A stretch of DNA of 64,000 nt from positions 4,754,498 through 4,818,497 of the forward strand of contig NZ_AP018288.1 in the NCBI RefSeq assembly GCF_002368335.1, written 5' to 3'. Both the position numbers and the translations under genes were made by a program. Under the pieces are notes generated by a model. The model had not been told where the DNA came from and ran no database searches. It was given only the letters and a program-made list of their open reading frames with translations. Source of the stretch: Nostoc sp. NIES-4103. GTDB taxonomy: Bacteria > Cyanobacteriota > Cyanobacteriia > Cyanobacteriales > Nostocaceae. This document shows positions 7,340 through 16,641 of this stretch, in pieces. Each line of letters starts with the position of its first letter. Position 1 is the first letter of the stretch.

Positions 7340-9130
7340 ATGACGCTCCCAATTCGTAACGTCGCTATTATTGCCCACGTTGATCACGGCAAAACCACCC
7401 TGGTTGATGCACTCCTTAAACAATCCGGCATTTTCCGAGAAGGTGAAGACGTTCCGGATTGTGTCATGGACTCCAACGCCCTAGAACGGGAACGGGGAAT
7501 CACTATCCTTTCAAAAAACACAGCGGTTCGCTACAAAGATACGCTGATCAATATTGTTGATACTCCTGGACACGCTGACTTTGGCGGAGAAGTCGAACGC
7601 GTACTTGGCATGGTTGACGGATGCCTTCTGATTGTCGATGCCAATGAAGGCCCCATGCCTCAAACACGCTTTGTACTGAAAAAAGCTTTGGAAAAAGGGC
7701 TGCGCCCCATCGTTGTAATCAACAAAATCGACCGTGCCAAAGCTGATCCACACGTTGCTGTTGATAAAGTTTTGGATCTGTTCTTGGAATTAGGGGCAGA
7801 TGAAGACCAATGTGATTTTACCTATTTGTTTGCCTCCGGTATGGGAGGTTATGCAAAAGAAAGCATGGAAGCAGAATCGGTAGACATGCAACCCCTGTTT
7901 AATGCGATTCTGCACCACGTTCCACCACCAGTAGGCGACATCAACAAGCCCCTACAATTGCAAGTCACAACCTTAGATTATTCTGAATATCTAGGGCGGA
8001 TTGTGATTGGCAGAATTCACAACGGCACTATCCGGGCTGGACAGCAAGCGGCTTTGATTACAGAAAGTGGCGCAATTGTCAAGTCAAAAATCACTAAGTT
8101 GATGGGCTTTGAGGGATTGAAGCGGGTGGAAATGGAAGAAGCCACTGCCGGTTATATTGTTGCCGTAGCTGGTTTCGCCGATGCTTATATTGGGGAAACA
8201 ATTACTGACCCCAACGAACCCCAAGCTTTACCACTAATTAAAGTAGATGAACCAACCTTACAAATGACCTTCTGGGTGAACGATTCACCCTTTGCAGGTC
8301 AAGAAGGAAAATTGGTGACATCAAGACAAGTGCGCGATCGCCTGTTCCGCGAATTAGAAACCAACGTGGCTTTGCGGGTTGAAGAAACCGATTCACCAGA
8401 TAAATTCTTGGTTTCCGGTCGTGGCGAATTGCACTTGGGTATCTTAATTGAAACCATGCGTCGGGAAGGTTTTGAATTTCAAGTATCCCAGCCACAGGTA
8501 ATTTACCGGGAAGTCAACGGTCAACCTTGCGAACCTTATGAACTCTTGGTGTTGGACGTTCCTGCTGATGCTGTGGGTAGCTGTATCGAACGCCTGGGAC
8601 AACGTAAAGGTGAAATGCAAGACATGCAACCTGGTAGTGGCGATCGCACTCAGCTAGAGTTTGTGATTCCCGCCCGTGGTTTGATTGGTTTCCGGGGTGA
8701 ATTCATGCGGATGACCCGTGGTGAAGGCATCATGAATCACAGCTTCTTAGATTATCGCCAACTTAGTGGTGAAATTGAAGCCCGTAACAAAGGTGTTTTA
8801 ATTGCCTTTGAAGAAGGCGTAGCAACTTTCTACGCCATGAAGAACGCTGAAGATAGAGGCTCATTCTTTATTACTCCAGGTACCAAAGTTTACAGAGGCA
8901 TGATTGTGGGAGAACACAATCGTCCCCAAGACTTGGAACTGAACGTTTGTAAAACCAAGCAGTTAACCAACCACCGTGCATCAGGTGGTGATGAACTAGT
9001 ACAGTTGCAAGCACCAATAGATATGAGCCTTGAGCGTGCTTTGGAATACATCGGCCCTGATGAATTGGTGGAAGTTACACCCCAGTCAATTCGTCTGCGG
9101 AAGATGGCGAAGAAGTTGGCGAAACGTTAA
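7340..9130 (+). CDS. typA: TypA/BipA translational GTPase
   Basis: Ribosome-associated GTPase of the elongation-factor superfamily, involved in ribosome assembly and stress or cold growth. 596 residues, the usual length. G domain: G1 AHVDHGKTTLVD, G2 ERERGITI, G3 DTPGHADFGGEVERVL, G4 NKIDR and a G5 region near residue 170. Domain II follows, then the EF-G-like domains III and V (FLVSGRGELHLGILIETMRR) and the BipA-specific C-terminal domain (RGLIGFRGEFM, FITPGTKVYRGMIVGEHNR, TKQLTNHRASG). Starts with ATG at 7340 and ends in a clear intrinsic terminator at 9154-9177, so it is monocistronic. Confidence 0.97.
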   Translation: MTLPIRNVAIIAHVDHGKTTLVDALLKQSGIFREGEDVPDCVMDSNALERERGITILSKNTAVRYKDTLINIVDTPGHADFGGEVERVLGMVDGCLLIVDANEGPMPQTRFVLKKALEKGLRPIVVINKIDRAKADPHVAVDKVLDLFLELGADEDQCDFTYLFASGMGGYAKESMEAESVDMQPLFNAILHHVPPPVGDINKPLQLQVTTLDYSEYLGRIVIGRIHNGTIRAGQQAALITESGAIVKSKITKLMGFEGLKRVEMEEATAGYIVAVAGFADAYIGETITDPNEPQALPLIKVDEPTLQMTFWVNDSPFAGQEGKLVTSRQVRDRLFRELETNVALRVEETDSPDKFLVSGRGELHLGILIETMRREGFEFQVSQPQVIYREVNGQPCEPYELLVLDVPADAVGSCIERLGQRKGEMQDMQPGSGDRTQLEFVIPARGLIGFRGEFMRMTRGEGIMNHSFLDYRQLSGEIEARNKGVLIAFEEGVATFYAMKNAEDRGSFFITPGTKVYRGMIVGEHNRPQDLELNVCKTKQLTNHRASGGDELVQLQAPIDMSLERALEYIGPDELVEVTPQSIRLRKMAKKLAKR

Positions 9131-9153
9131 GTAAAGTTACTTAATTGATTTAC

Positions 9154-9177
9154 AAAGCCCGCTGATGCGGGCTTTTT
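9154..9177 (+). terminator. Rho-independent terminator of typA
   Basis: Stem AAAGCCCGC (9154-9162), 4-nt loop TGAT, stem GCGGGCTTT (9167-9175), then Ts. It lies 23 bp after the typA stop. Confidence 0.9.
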
Positions 9178-9325
9178 GGTTTGTTATTTAAATTCCATCA
9201 GACGCATAATACAGCAGCCTAATCTATTCAATTCTTCTTGATTGCGTAATGACATGTCTTAGAAACTACTGTTATAACTAATGAAGCCACGCAAATAACA
9301 CAATACTACTATCAAATTTTACCCT

Positions 9326-12007
9326 ATGCATCTCAAGACAGTCTTCATCCGCTTCTATAAATCCTTTAATGACGACTTCCTGAGAAAGCATAACAACAAA
9401 GTAAAGCGTAAACCTTGGGAAATGATAGACAATGTTTTCTACCCATATATTGAAGTTTCCATAGAGTCTAAAATTACAACAATTGTTGGTGCCAATGAAT
9501 CTGGAAAATCTCACTTGTTAAGTGCTATTGAAAAGGCTATATCCGGCAAAGATATTGAGCGGAGCGATTTCTGCCGCTATTCTCCTTTTTTCACAGTTAA
9601 GCAGAATGAATTAAAATATCCTGATTTTGGTACTGAATGGGAACTGTCTAAGCCTGAACAGGACAGCTTAAGAGAAATTATTCCAGAAATTTATCGGAAT
9701 GCTAATCTTGATAGATTATTTATATTTCGTAATAATGTTGATACTTTAACAATTTATTTATCTGAACAAGGAGAATATACACCATACCCAATTAAAGAAA
9801 AACAGGTTATTGAGTTATATAAACTTCTTCCTAGAACGTTTAGAATTGAGTCAAGTATTGCACTTCCTTCAAGTGTTCCTATTAAAAAATTAGTTCAGTT
9901 GGGTCAAGAGAATTATTTAGGTGGTAGAAAATTTGAACTTTTGGATCGAGAACAAAGAAACAAAATAGTTGATGAACTAGACGTTTTTCGTGATAATCCA
10001 GAATTGATTACTAAAGTTCGCGTTCTCTGGGGTGAGAATAGGGAAGAAATTGATCATGAAGCAGTTAAGGCAATAAAGTCAATTATGTTAGCACTTGATG
10101 AAGTCAGTTTTAGTGACCCAGAGAAGGAAAGAAGAGAAAAACAATTCTATTTAGCTTATAAATTAATCTGCAAAATTGCCAAAGTTGATATTCATTCTTT
10201 ACTGGATTTAAGTAAAGCAATTAAAAATGGAATGCAAGGTTATGCAAACGCAATCATCAAGGATATAAATCATCGATTGGCCATTAATTTAAATTTTCCC
10301 AACTATTGGGTTCAAGATCGCAACTTCTGTTTAAAAGTTATGGCAAGAGACTATGACTTAGTTTTCACCATAACAGATAGGACAGGAACTGAATATTCAT
10401 TTGATGAGAGGAGTCAAGGGTTACAATACTTTCTCAGCTACTTCATTGAGTACCGTTCTCATGAACCTGATCCAATAAAAACTGAGATACTGTTGATGGA
10501 CGAACCGGATGCTTACCTATCTAGTCAAGCCCAACAAGACTTACTTAGAGTATTTGATTTGTTCGCAAATCCCGAACCTGGTTCACATTTAACTCGTCCA
10601 ATTCAGGTAGTCTACGTAACTCACTCTCCTTTTTTAATTGATAAGAACCATTCTGAACGTATTCGGGTTTTACAGAAGGGAAATGAGGATGAAGGAACAC
10701 GCGTAGTCAAAGATTTTGCCATCCACCGTTATGAGCCTCTGAGATCCTCGATTGGGCCTCATATAGGCGAAACGGTTTTTATTGGTAATTGTAATTTAAT
10801 GGTCGAAGGTATTGGCGATCAAATTCTTCTTGCAGGAGCTGCAACATATCTTCGCGCCAATGGAGTATCTAATTTAGAAACTTTAGATTTAAACCAAATT
10901 ACAATTGTTGATTCTGGTGGAGCCTCACAAATTCCCTACATGGTCTATCTAGCTTGTGGAAGGCACGCGGATGAAATCGCAGCCATAGTTTTATTGGATA
11001 GCGATCGGAGTGGCAATGATGCTAAGAAGGATTTATTAGGTAAAGGGGGTCAACATAGAAGACCTTTACTTAAAGAGAAGTTTATTCTTCAACTTGCTGA
11101 TCTTAAAGAAGAATTCTGCTTAGATGACAAGGTAACAGCACAACTTGAAATAGAAGATATTATTCCCTTACCAATTTGCATACAAGCAACAAAGCTTTAT
11201 TTGCAAGAGTTTCTTCAATTAGAAGAAACAGAGCTTATATTCCTGACTGAGGAATTAATATCAAGTAAGATTGCTGGTCAAACTATTCTTAATGTTATAG
11301 AACAAACTCTAAAAGACTTTCCTGAGAAAGAGTTAAAAATTAGTAAGTCTGGCTTTGCTCGGAACGTTATTCGAGTAGTAAATGAGTGGTCACAAAAACA
11401 AAATTTATTGACTAAAAGTGAAAATCATGCACTAGGAGTTTTTGAGCAGAACTTCAAAATTTTGTTTAAGAAGTTGAACATCATGCAGCGCAGTGCCCAG
11501 CAGAAATTCACTAGAGAAAGATTGTCTCAAAAGATAGAACGTCTAAAAAAGGACTTTATTGCACGTCATCCTATTTCTGCAAGACGTGAGCATGGTGTTA
11601 TTTTGTTTGATGAGATTGAGGGAATTTTAGAGAGCAATATAGAGAATGAATCAATTAAGGAAATTGAAGCAATTAAAAACAAAATCCAAAATTTACGTCG
11701 TGATTACAAGCTTGATCTTGATATGAATCAAACAATTGACGACTATACTGGATTTCAGGTGGGCTTAGAAAGCATTAAGTATGCAGGGCTTTTAGATAGT
11801 CAAGAAAAAACTCCCGATGAGGCTCAAGCAGAGAAGTCAGCTATTTCTGAAGAAGTTCTTGAAGAGGTACAAACGGATAAGCTCATTGTGGATGAAGAAA
11901 CACAATTAGTTAATGAGCAAGTACCTACCGTCTTTGATGTAGAAACTGCTCAAGTTTCTGGTAATTCCAAAAATTCCAGTAAAAGAAGGAAGTCTAATGC
12001 CGGCTAG
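9326..12007 (+). CDS. OLD-family ATPase with TOPRIM nuclease domain
   Basis: 893-residue protein of the overcoming-lysogenization-defect type: an SMC/RecF-like ATPase fused to a TOPRIM nuclease. Walker A is GANESGKS (residues 55-62). Walker B is LLMDEPDAYLS (about 388-398), followed by the switch His in VYVTHSPFLI. The TOPRIM part has the Glu in LMVEGIGDQ (about 490-498) and the DxD motif LLDSDRSG (about 555-562), with a later EDIIP. Such proteins are usually anti-phage or DNA-processing nucleases (OLD, GajA). The C-terminal 70 residues are acidic and low-complexity. The region is visibly AT-rich next to typA, has no gajB-like partner beside it, and is followed by brnTA. Exact system unassigned. 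Confidence 0.82.
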   Translation: MHLKTVFIRFYKSFNDDFLRKHNNKVKRKPWEMIDNVFYPYIEVSIESKITTIVGANESGKSHLLSAIEKAISGKDIERSDFCRYSPFFTVKQNELKYPDFGTEWELSKPEQDSLREIIPEIYRNANLDRLFIFRNNVDTLTIYLSEQGEYTPYPIKEKQVIELYKLLPRTFRIESSIALPSSVPIKKLVQLGQENYLGGRKFELLDREQRNKIVDELDVFRDNPELITKVRVLWGENREEIDHEAVKAIKSIMLALDEVSFSDPEKERREKQFYLAYKLICKIAKVDIHSLLDLSKAIKNGMQGYANAIIKDINHRLAINLNFPNYWVQDRNFCLKVMARDYDLVFTITDRTGTEYSFDERSQGLQYFLSYFIEYRSHEPDPIKTEILLMDEPDAYLSSQAQQDLLRVFDLFANPEPGSHLTRPIQVVYVTHSPFLIDKNHSERIRVLQKGNEDEGTRVVKDFAIHRYEPLRSSIGPHIGETVFIGNCNLMVEGIGDQILLAGAATYLRANGVSNLETLDLNQITIVDSGGASQIPYMVYLACGRHADEIAAIVLLDSDRSGNDAKKDLLGKGGQHRRPLLKEKFILQLADLKEEFCLDDKVTAQLEIEDIIPLPICIQATKLYLQEFLQLEETELIFLTEELISSKIAGQTILNVIEQTLKDFPEKELKISKSGFARNVIRVVNEWSQKQNLLTKSENHALGVFEQNFKILFKKLNIMQRSAQQKFTRERLSQKIERLKKDFIARHPISARREHGVILFDEIEGILESNIENESIKEIEAIKNKIQNLRRDYKLDLDMNQTIDDYTGFQVGLESIKYAGLLDSQEKTPDEAQAEKSAISEEVLEEVQTDKLIVDEETQLVNEQVPTVFDVETAQVSGNSKNSSKRRKSNAG

Positions 12008-12038
12008 TAATATGGTGAAAATTCAGTAAAATCAAGGT

Positions 12039-12332
12039 ATGAAATTCGAGTGGAATGAGCAAAAGAATCAAGCAAATATTGCAAAGCATGGACTTGATTT
12101 TGCAGACGCGCCCAGAATTTTCAATCTACCACTCCGTATTTCTTTAGATGAACGTCAAGATTATGGCGAGGATCGATGGATTGGGCTGGGAATACTTGAT
12201 GGGCGTGTTGTAGTTGTAGTTTTTACAGAACCAGACGAGCAAACAATCCGAATTATTTCACTTCGCAAAGCTCTGCCTTATGAACGAAAACGCTATGAAC
12301 AATACCTCAAAGACGAACTGGGACAAAGTTGA
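12039..12332 (+). CDS. brnT: BrnT-family ribonuclease toxin
   Basis: 97-residue type II toxin, a RelE-fold RNase that arrests translation until bound by BrnA. The family opening FEWNEQKNQANIAKHGLDFADA is clear (here KFEWNEQKNQANIAKHG), followed by a central RWIGLGILDGRVVVVVFTE and the conserved end IRIISLRKALPYERKRYE. It lies 31 bp after the OLD-type gene and overlaps the antitoxin by up to 53 nt. Confidence 0.9.
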   Translation: MKFEWNEQKNQANIAKHGLDFADAPRIFNLPLRISLDERQDYGEDRWIGLGILDGRVVVVVFTEPDEQTIRIISLRKALPYERKRYEQYLKDELGQS

Positions 12333-12546
12333 CTCACTCACAGAGGATGAAATCGATACATCTGATATTCCTCCTTTAACTGAGGAGTTTTTCGGTAAGT
12401 CACGCTGGTGGAAACCTGTAACACCACTAAATGTTCTTGTCCAAGTAGATCCTGAAACGCTGGCTTGGTTTCAATCTCAAGGCGAGGATTATGAAAAGAA
12501 AATGGCTGCGGCACTAAGGATTTATGCAGAGGCTCACAAGGTTTAG
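12280..12546 (+). CDS. brnA: BrnA-family antitoxin
   Basis: Antitoxin and autorepressor partner of BrnT, 88 residues if translation starts at the ATG at 12280, or 83 from the in-frame ATG at 12295. It has the BrnA pattern SLTEDEIDTSDIPPLTEEFF followed by the C-terminal ribbon-helix-helix DNA-binding part (LVQVDPETLAWFQSQG, then a helix ending IYAEAHKV). It overlaps brnT in another frame, as usual for this toxin-first pair. Presumably the complex represses its own promoter ahead of brnT. Confidence 0.88.
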   Translation: MNENAMNNTSKTNWDKVDSLTEDEIDTSDIPPLTEEFFGKSRWWKPVTPLNVLVQVDPETLAWFQSQGEDYEKKMAAALRIYAEAHKV

Positions 12547-12830
12547 TCTTAAAAGTTAAGAATTCTGGTTCTTGCGTTGGTTTTATGGTAGAGCATTAAA
12601 ACCGCAGTAAAATGTTACCTCTTCTTTGCGTCTTTGCGTGAGACAAAAAAATATTTATGCAAGAAGTCTAATGACTAATGACAGTCTTCTCCTAACGGAG
12701 ACACTACGCGAACACCAGTGATTGTGCAACTTGGACGCACAGCTTATTGGCAACAAGCGATCGCATTCCCCCCTTTTAATCCACTTCTAGCACTGTGAAT
12801 TTCTGGTGGTCTTGGGTTACAAAGGATACT

Positions 12831-13994
12831 ATGAAAATCATCAAACCCATCACCAACTGGTTGGAAACCCGCGCTTGTGCCCCTGCATACAGTGGTTGGG
12901 TTCTAGGAGGAATTGCTATTTGTTTTTTTGGGGCTGGTATCAATACGATGGCTGGCTGGCTGTACGCAATTAGCGGCGTGAGTTTTGCTCTTTTGGCTGT
13001 AGCGGCAATTTTACCACCGCGATCGCTCACAAATCTATCCATCACACGCCGTCCCATTCAACCTGTGTCAGCAGGTGATGACTTGACCGTAGAATTAGAA
13101 ATCCACAATCAGACACAGCAACCCGTAAGCTTAATTCAAGTTGCAGATACACTGCCTTTCGTCTTAGGCAAACCAGTACAAAAGGCAATCGATACAATTC
13201 CTAGTAAAAGCAGTTACCGTTGGGTATACTACCAACCTACCCAACGCCGGGGCATTTATCGCTGGCACACAGTCGAATTGGCTACTGGTGCGCCTTTAGG
13301 CTTATTTTGGTGTCGCCGTCAACGTGATAGCAACGCCACAGCCATTGTCTATCCTACCGTCTTACCCCTTACCACTTGCCCCCTAGTGGATGAAATGGGA
13401 CAAGAAGACAGCAAAAAAGGCGATCCTCGTGGTAGACCCTTGCAGACAGCCACCACAGGGCTAGTGCGATCGCTACGTCCCTACCGCATTGGAGACCCCA
13501 CCCGTCTGATTCACTGGCGTAGTAGTGCCCGCTACGGTGAATTAAGAGTACGGGAGTTAGAAATGATTACAGGTGGACAAGAGATAATTATTGCCCTTGA
13601 CAGCGCTAGCAATTGGCAAGAAGACAACTTTGAACAAGCAGTAATTGCCGCAGCTTCACTGTATTTTTATGCACATAGACAGCAATTACAGGTGCAACTG
13701 TGGACAGCATCCACAGGTTTAGTCAAAGGCGAGAGCGTTGTTTTAGAAACTTTAGCAGCAACCCTGTGTCAAGAAGAAGCGATCGCCACAAATCTGCAAA
13801 ACTCCCCTGTAATTTGGCTAACTCAAAACCCCCTGACTCTTTCTTCTCTACCTTTGGGTAGTCGTTGGCTGTTGTGGCAAAATACCTCATCAGGAACAGA
13901 ACAACTACTAGTCAATTGGGATTATCCTGGAATTATTGTGCAAAGCCAGCAGGAACTGCAATTTCAACTACAAAAAACGTTACATTCATCATGA
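12831..13994 (+). CDS. DUF58 domain-containing membrane protein
   Basis: 387 residues. Two hydrophobic segments close to the N-terminus (YSGWVLGGIAICFFGAGI and WLYAISGVSFALLAVAAIL) precede a beta-rich extracytoplasmic-like region and the DUF58 signature SLRPYRIGDPTRLIHWRSSA followed by LRVRELE. DUF58 proteins often accompany MoxR ATPases and act in envelope protein maturation; the exact role is unknown, and no moxR is adjacent here. I chose the ATG at 12831, preceded by AAGGA, over an upstream GTG at 12795. Confidence 0.85.
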   Translation: MKIIKPITNWLETRACAPAYSGWVLGGIAICFFGAGINTMAGWLYAISGVSFALLAVAAILPPRSLTNLSITRRPIQPVSAGDDLTVELEIHNQTQQPVSLIQVADTLPFVLGKPVQKAIDTIPSKSSYRWVYYQPTQRRGIYRWHTVELATGAPLGLFWCRRQRDSNATAIVYPTVLPLTTCPLVDEMGQEDSKKGDPRGRPLQTATTGLVRSLRPYRIGDPTRLIHWRSSARYGELRVRELEMITGGQEIIIALDSASNWQEDNFEQAVIAAASLYFYAHRQQLQVQLWTASTGLVKGESVVLETLAATLCQEEAIATNLQNSPVIWLTQNPLTLSSLPLGSRWLLWQNTSSGTEQLLVNWDYPGIIVQSQQELQFQLQKTLHSS

Positions 13995-14211
13995 AGTTAT
14001 ATCTTGTATATTCAAAATTCCAATGAATAATTGCAAACTCAGCTTCTATGATGTTTAAGGTTTTTTTGATCCCAGTACCCTGGATATACAAGTGTTGAGG
14101 CAACAATCAGTCAACTTGAAAAACTCAGGTTGGGGAAATACACCCAGTAATAGCTGAGTGAGGCTGATGTACAATGCAAAGAAATATTTAAATTATGAGC
14201 CGCCGATCCAC

Positions 14212-14577
14212 ATGATCTCATCAGAAGCTAACACAAAATCCAGCGATAAAAGCCTAGAGGCAATGCGGCATTTTTCCGAGCAATACGCCAAGCGTACCGG
14301 AACATACTTCTGTTCTGAACCTTCTGTGACAGCAGTCGTAATTGAAGGACTAGCTAAACATAAAGACGAACTAGGTTCGCCTTTGTGCCCTTGCCGCCAC
14401 TATGAAGATAAAGAAGCTGAAGTTCACGCCACATATTGGAACTGTCCCTGTGTTCCCATGAGAGAACGCAAAGAATGCCACTGTATGCTCTTTCTCACCC
14501 CAGACAACGAGTTTGCAGGAGACAAACAAGAAATATCTCTCGAAACCATTAAAGAAGTACGAGATAGTATGGGATGA
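14212..14577 (+). CDS. ftrB: Ferredoxin-thioredoxin reductase catalytic (beta) subunit
   Basis: Passes electrons from photosynthetically reduced ferredoxin to thioredoxin through a [4Fe-4S] cluster and a redox disulfide, giving light control of carbon metabolism. 121 residues from the ATG at 14212, matching the family; an in-frame GTG at 14158 would add 18 unlikely residues. Three CxC-type motifs carry the cluster and disulfide cysteines: LCPCRHY, NCPCVPMRERKECHC. The stop overlaps the next start (ATGA at 14574). It has a functional echo in the CBS-CP12 protein at 17920-18540, whose cysteines are possible thioredoxin targets (inference). Confidence 0.95.
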   Translation: MISSEANTKSSDKSLEAMRHFSEQYAKRTGTYFCSEPSVTAVVIEGLAKHKDELGSPLCPCRHYEDKEAEVHATYWNCPCVPMRERKECHCMLFLTPDNEFAGDKQEISLETIKEVRDSMG

Positions 14578-14966
14578 GCGAAAGCATACCCCAAGAGTTT
14601 TGGCAAGGCATAGAACAGTTCAATTCAGGACAGTTCTACGCCTGTCATGACACATTAGAAGCTTTGTGGATAGAAGCCAGCGAACCAGAAAAATCTTTTT
14701 ATCAAGGCATTTTGCAAATTGCCGTAGCACTTTATCATCTGGGAAATCGTAATTGGCGAGGCGCTGTGATTTTACTGGGAGAGGGCAGCAATCGCCTGCG
14801 GCGTTACCCATCTACTTACAGCGGCATTGATGTAGACGAATTATTGAGTCAGAGTGCAGCATTGCTGACAATGTTACAACAAACTGGAGCTGACAAGATT
14901 ATTGCCGATGGACTGAGTGAAAATCAAGCCTTACTTTTGCCTAAGATTGTGCTGACAAATGATTAG
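14574..14966 (+). CDS. DUF309 family protein
   Basis: 130-residue soluble helical protein with the DUF309 hallmark FYACHDTLEALWIE and QGILQIAVALYHLGNRNWRGA. Molecular function unknown; the family is common in cyanobacteria and chloroplasts. It overlaps ftrB by four nucleotides, so the two are co-translated. Followed by a hairpin terminator at 14998-15037. Confidence 0.88.
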   Translation: MSESIPQEFWQGIEQFNSGQFYACHDTLEALWIEASEPEKSFYQGILQIAVALYHLGNRNWRGAVILLGEGSNRLRRYPSTYSGIDVDELLSQSAALLTMLQQTGADKIIADGLSENQALLLPKIVLTND

Positions 14967-14997
14967 TAAATTTTACTCAGCTAATTCAGACTTAGTG

Positions 14998-15037
14998 ATT
15001 GGGGAATGGAAAACTTTTTCCTATTCCCCAATTTTTT
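14998..15037 (+). terminator. Intrinsic terminator after ftrB-DUF309
   Basis: Arms ATTGGGGAAT (14998-15007) and ATTCCCCAAT (15023-15032) form a perfect 10-bp stem, extended inward by GGAAA/TTTCC pairing, followed by a T tract. Confidence 0.88.
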
Positions 15038-15258
15038 GGTTGTAACAAATATTTAACATCTCCTCATGACCCACGTACTCCAGAACGAATGAAAACTCTG
15101 TTTTTTCTAGGCAGATGTGAACTTGTAGTGAAACCTCAAGCTTTGTCACAGCGTCAATAGTTCAGCCAGCAGTTATCGCAAGTTATTCCAGATGATACAT
15201 TTTATCTGTGGATAAACTAGTTGAGATAATTAATATACCCGCCCAAATCTCAAATCCC

Positions 15259-15738
15259 ATGCCCAGATCACAAATGCGCCGCTTTGGACTATCTTTAGTA
15301 TTACCAGTTACACTTTTGGGTGCGATCGCTTTCCCGATGCAAGTGCAAACTGCGACTGCACAAACAGCTACGGAAAATCGCCCACTCACAATTCGCTCCG
15401 ATGTGCAAGAATATGATGCCAAAACTCAAGTAATTACCGCTCGCGGCAATGTACAAATGTTATACCCGGCTCGCCAAATTCAGGCAACAGCTGCCCAAGC
15501 ACAATACTTTAGCAAAGAACGCCGAATAGATTTCAGCGGCAACGTTTATATTTTGCAACAGGGCGGTAATAGTATCCGAGCCGAGAAGGTAACCTATTTA
15601 ATTGACGAAGGGCGATTTGTCGCCTTACCTCAATCTAACCGTCAGGTAGAATCCATCTACATGGTGCAGGAATCAGATGAAAGCGGACAAGCTGCCACAC
15701 CTGCCCCAAAGACACCAGGTTTCAGGCGTTCTAATTAG
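15259..15738 (+). CDS. lptA: LptA/OstA-like periplasmic LPS-transport protein
   Basis: Periplasmic bridge component of the lipopolysaccharide export machine. From the ATG at 15259 the product has 159 residues: a signal peptide (MRRFGLSLVLPVTLLGAIAF ending near TATAQ) and one OstA/LptA beta-jellyroll domain (LTIRSDVQEYDAKTQVITAR, VQMLYPARQIQATAAQAQYF, RIDFSGNVYILQQGGNSIRA). A GTG at 15208 in frame would delay the signal peptide, so it is not preferred. It lies 29 bp before lptB and 0.9 kb before lptF, a conserved cyanobacterial gene order. Confidence 0.88.
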   Translation: MPRSQMRRFGLSLVLPVTLLGAIAFPMQVQTATAQTATENRPLTIRSDVQEYDAKTQVITARGNVQMLYPARQIQATAAQAQYFSKERRIDFSGNVYILQQGGNSIRAEKVTYLIDEGRFVALPQSNRQVESIYMVQESDESGQAATPAPKTPGFRRSN

Positions 15739-15767
15739 CATTTACCATCAACAAAAGGCCGCGAGTA

Positions 15768-16496
15768 GTGAAAATTGTCTTAGAGAATATTCATAAATCT
15801 TACGGCAAGCGACAGATTGTCAAGCGCGTCAACCTTTCCATAGCCCAAGGCGAAGTAGTCGGTTTACTAGGCCCCAATGGTGCAGGTAAAACGACAACAT
15901 TTTATATCGCCACAGGCTTAGAAAAACCAAATCAGGGAAGAGTCTGGCTGGATAGTTTGGAAATTACTGCCATGCCAATGCACAAACGGGCACGACTGGG
16001 CATTGGCTATCTTGCCCAAGAAGCAAGTGTTTTTCGTCAGCTTTCTGTGCAAGATAATATTCTGTTAGTCTTCGAGCAAACTAATGTGCCACGATGGGAA
16101 TGGCCAAAACGGCTACAAAGTTTACTGCGGGAGTTTCGTTTAGAAAAATTAGCCAGAAGTAAAGGAATTCAACTTTCTGGGGGTGAAAGAAGGCGGACAG
16201 AATTAGCAAGGGCTTTAGCAGCAGGACGAGAAGGGCCAAAATTTTTATTTTTAGATGAACCATTTGCTGGTGTTGATCCCATTGCAGTTTCCGAGATTCA
16301 GCAAATTGTGGCACGATTGCGCGATCGCGGTATGGGTATTCTGATCACAGATCACAATGTCCGCGAAACCCTAGCCATTACAGATCGCGCCTATATCATG
16401 CGTGAGGGACAAATTCTCGCTTTTGGCACTGCCGATGAACTTTACAGCAATCCCCTAGTGCGGCAATATTACTTGGGAGATAATTTTCAAGCCTAA
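15768..16496 (+). CDS. lptB: LPS export ABC transporter ATP-binding protein
   Basis: Cytoplasmic ATPase that drives LPS extraction from the inner membrane with LptF/LptG. 242 residues. Walker A GPNGAGKTTT, Q-loop AQEASVFRQLS, signature LSGGERRRTELARAL, Walker B FLFLDEPFAGVDP, H-loop LITDHNVRETL. The short, single ABC domain and the LptB-type C-terminus (LYSNPLVRQYYLG) separate it from other importers and exporters. Starts with GTG at 15768. Confidence 0.95.
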   Translation: MKIVLENIHKSYGKRQIVKRVNLSIAQGEVVGLLGPNGAGKTTTFYIATGLEKPNQGRVWLDSLEITAMPMHKRARLGIGYLAQEASVFRQLSVQDNILLVFEQTNVPRWEWPKRLQSLLREFRLEKLARSKGIQLSGGERRRTELARALAAGREGPKFLFLDEPFAGVDPIAVSEIQQIVARLRDRGMGILITDHNVRETLAITDRAYIMREGQILAFGTADELYSNPLVRQYYLGDNFQA

Positions 16497-16641
16497 ATTA
16501 ATAAATATTTAGTTACTCCTTTCCCACCTGAAGATTACCGTGTAGATAGTAGGGGAGCAAAGGGAGCATTTGTATCAACATTAAACTAAAACGGTATCAG
16601 TCCCTTACCAGGGTAGCCCGTATTTAATCTAAATTTCGCTT

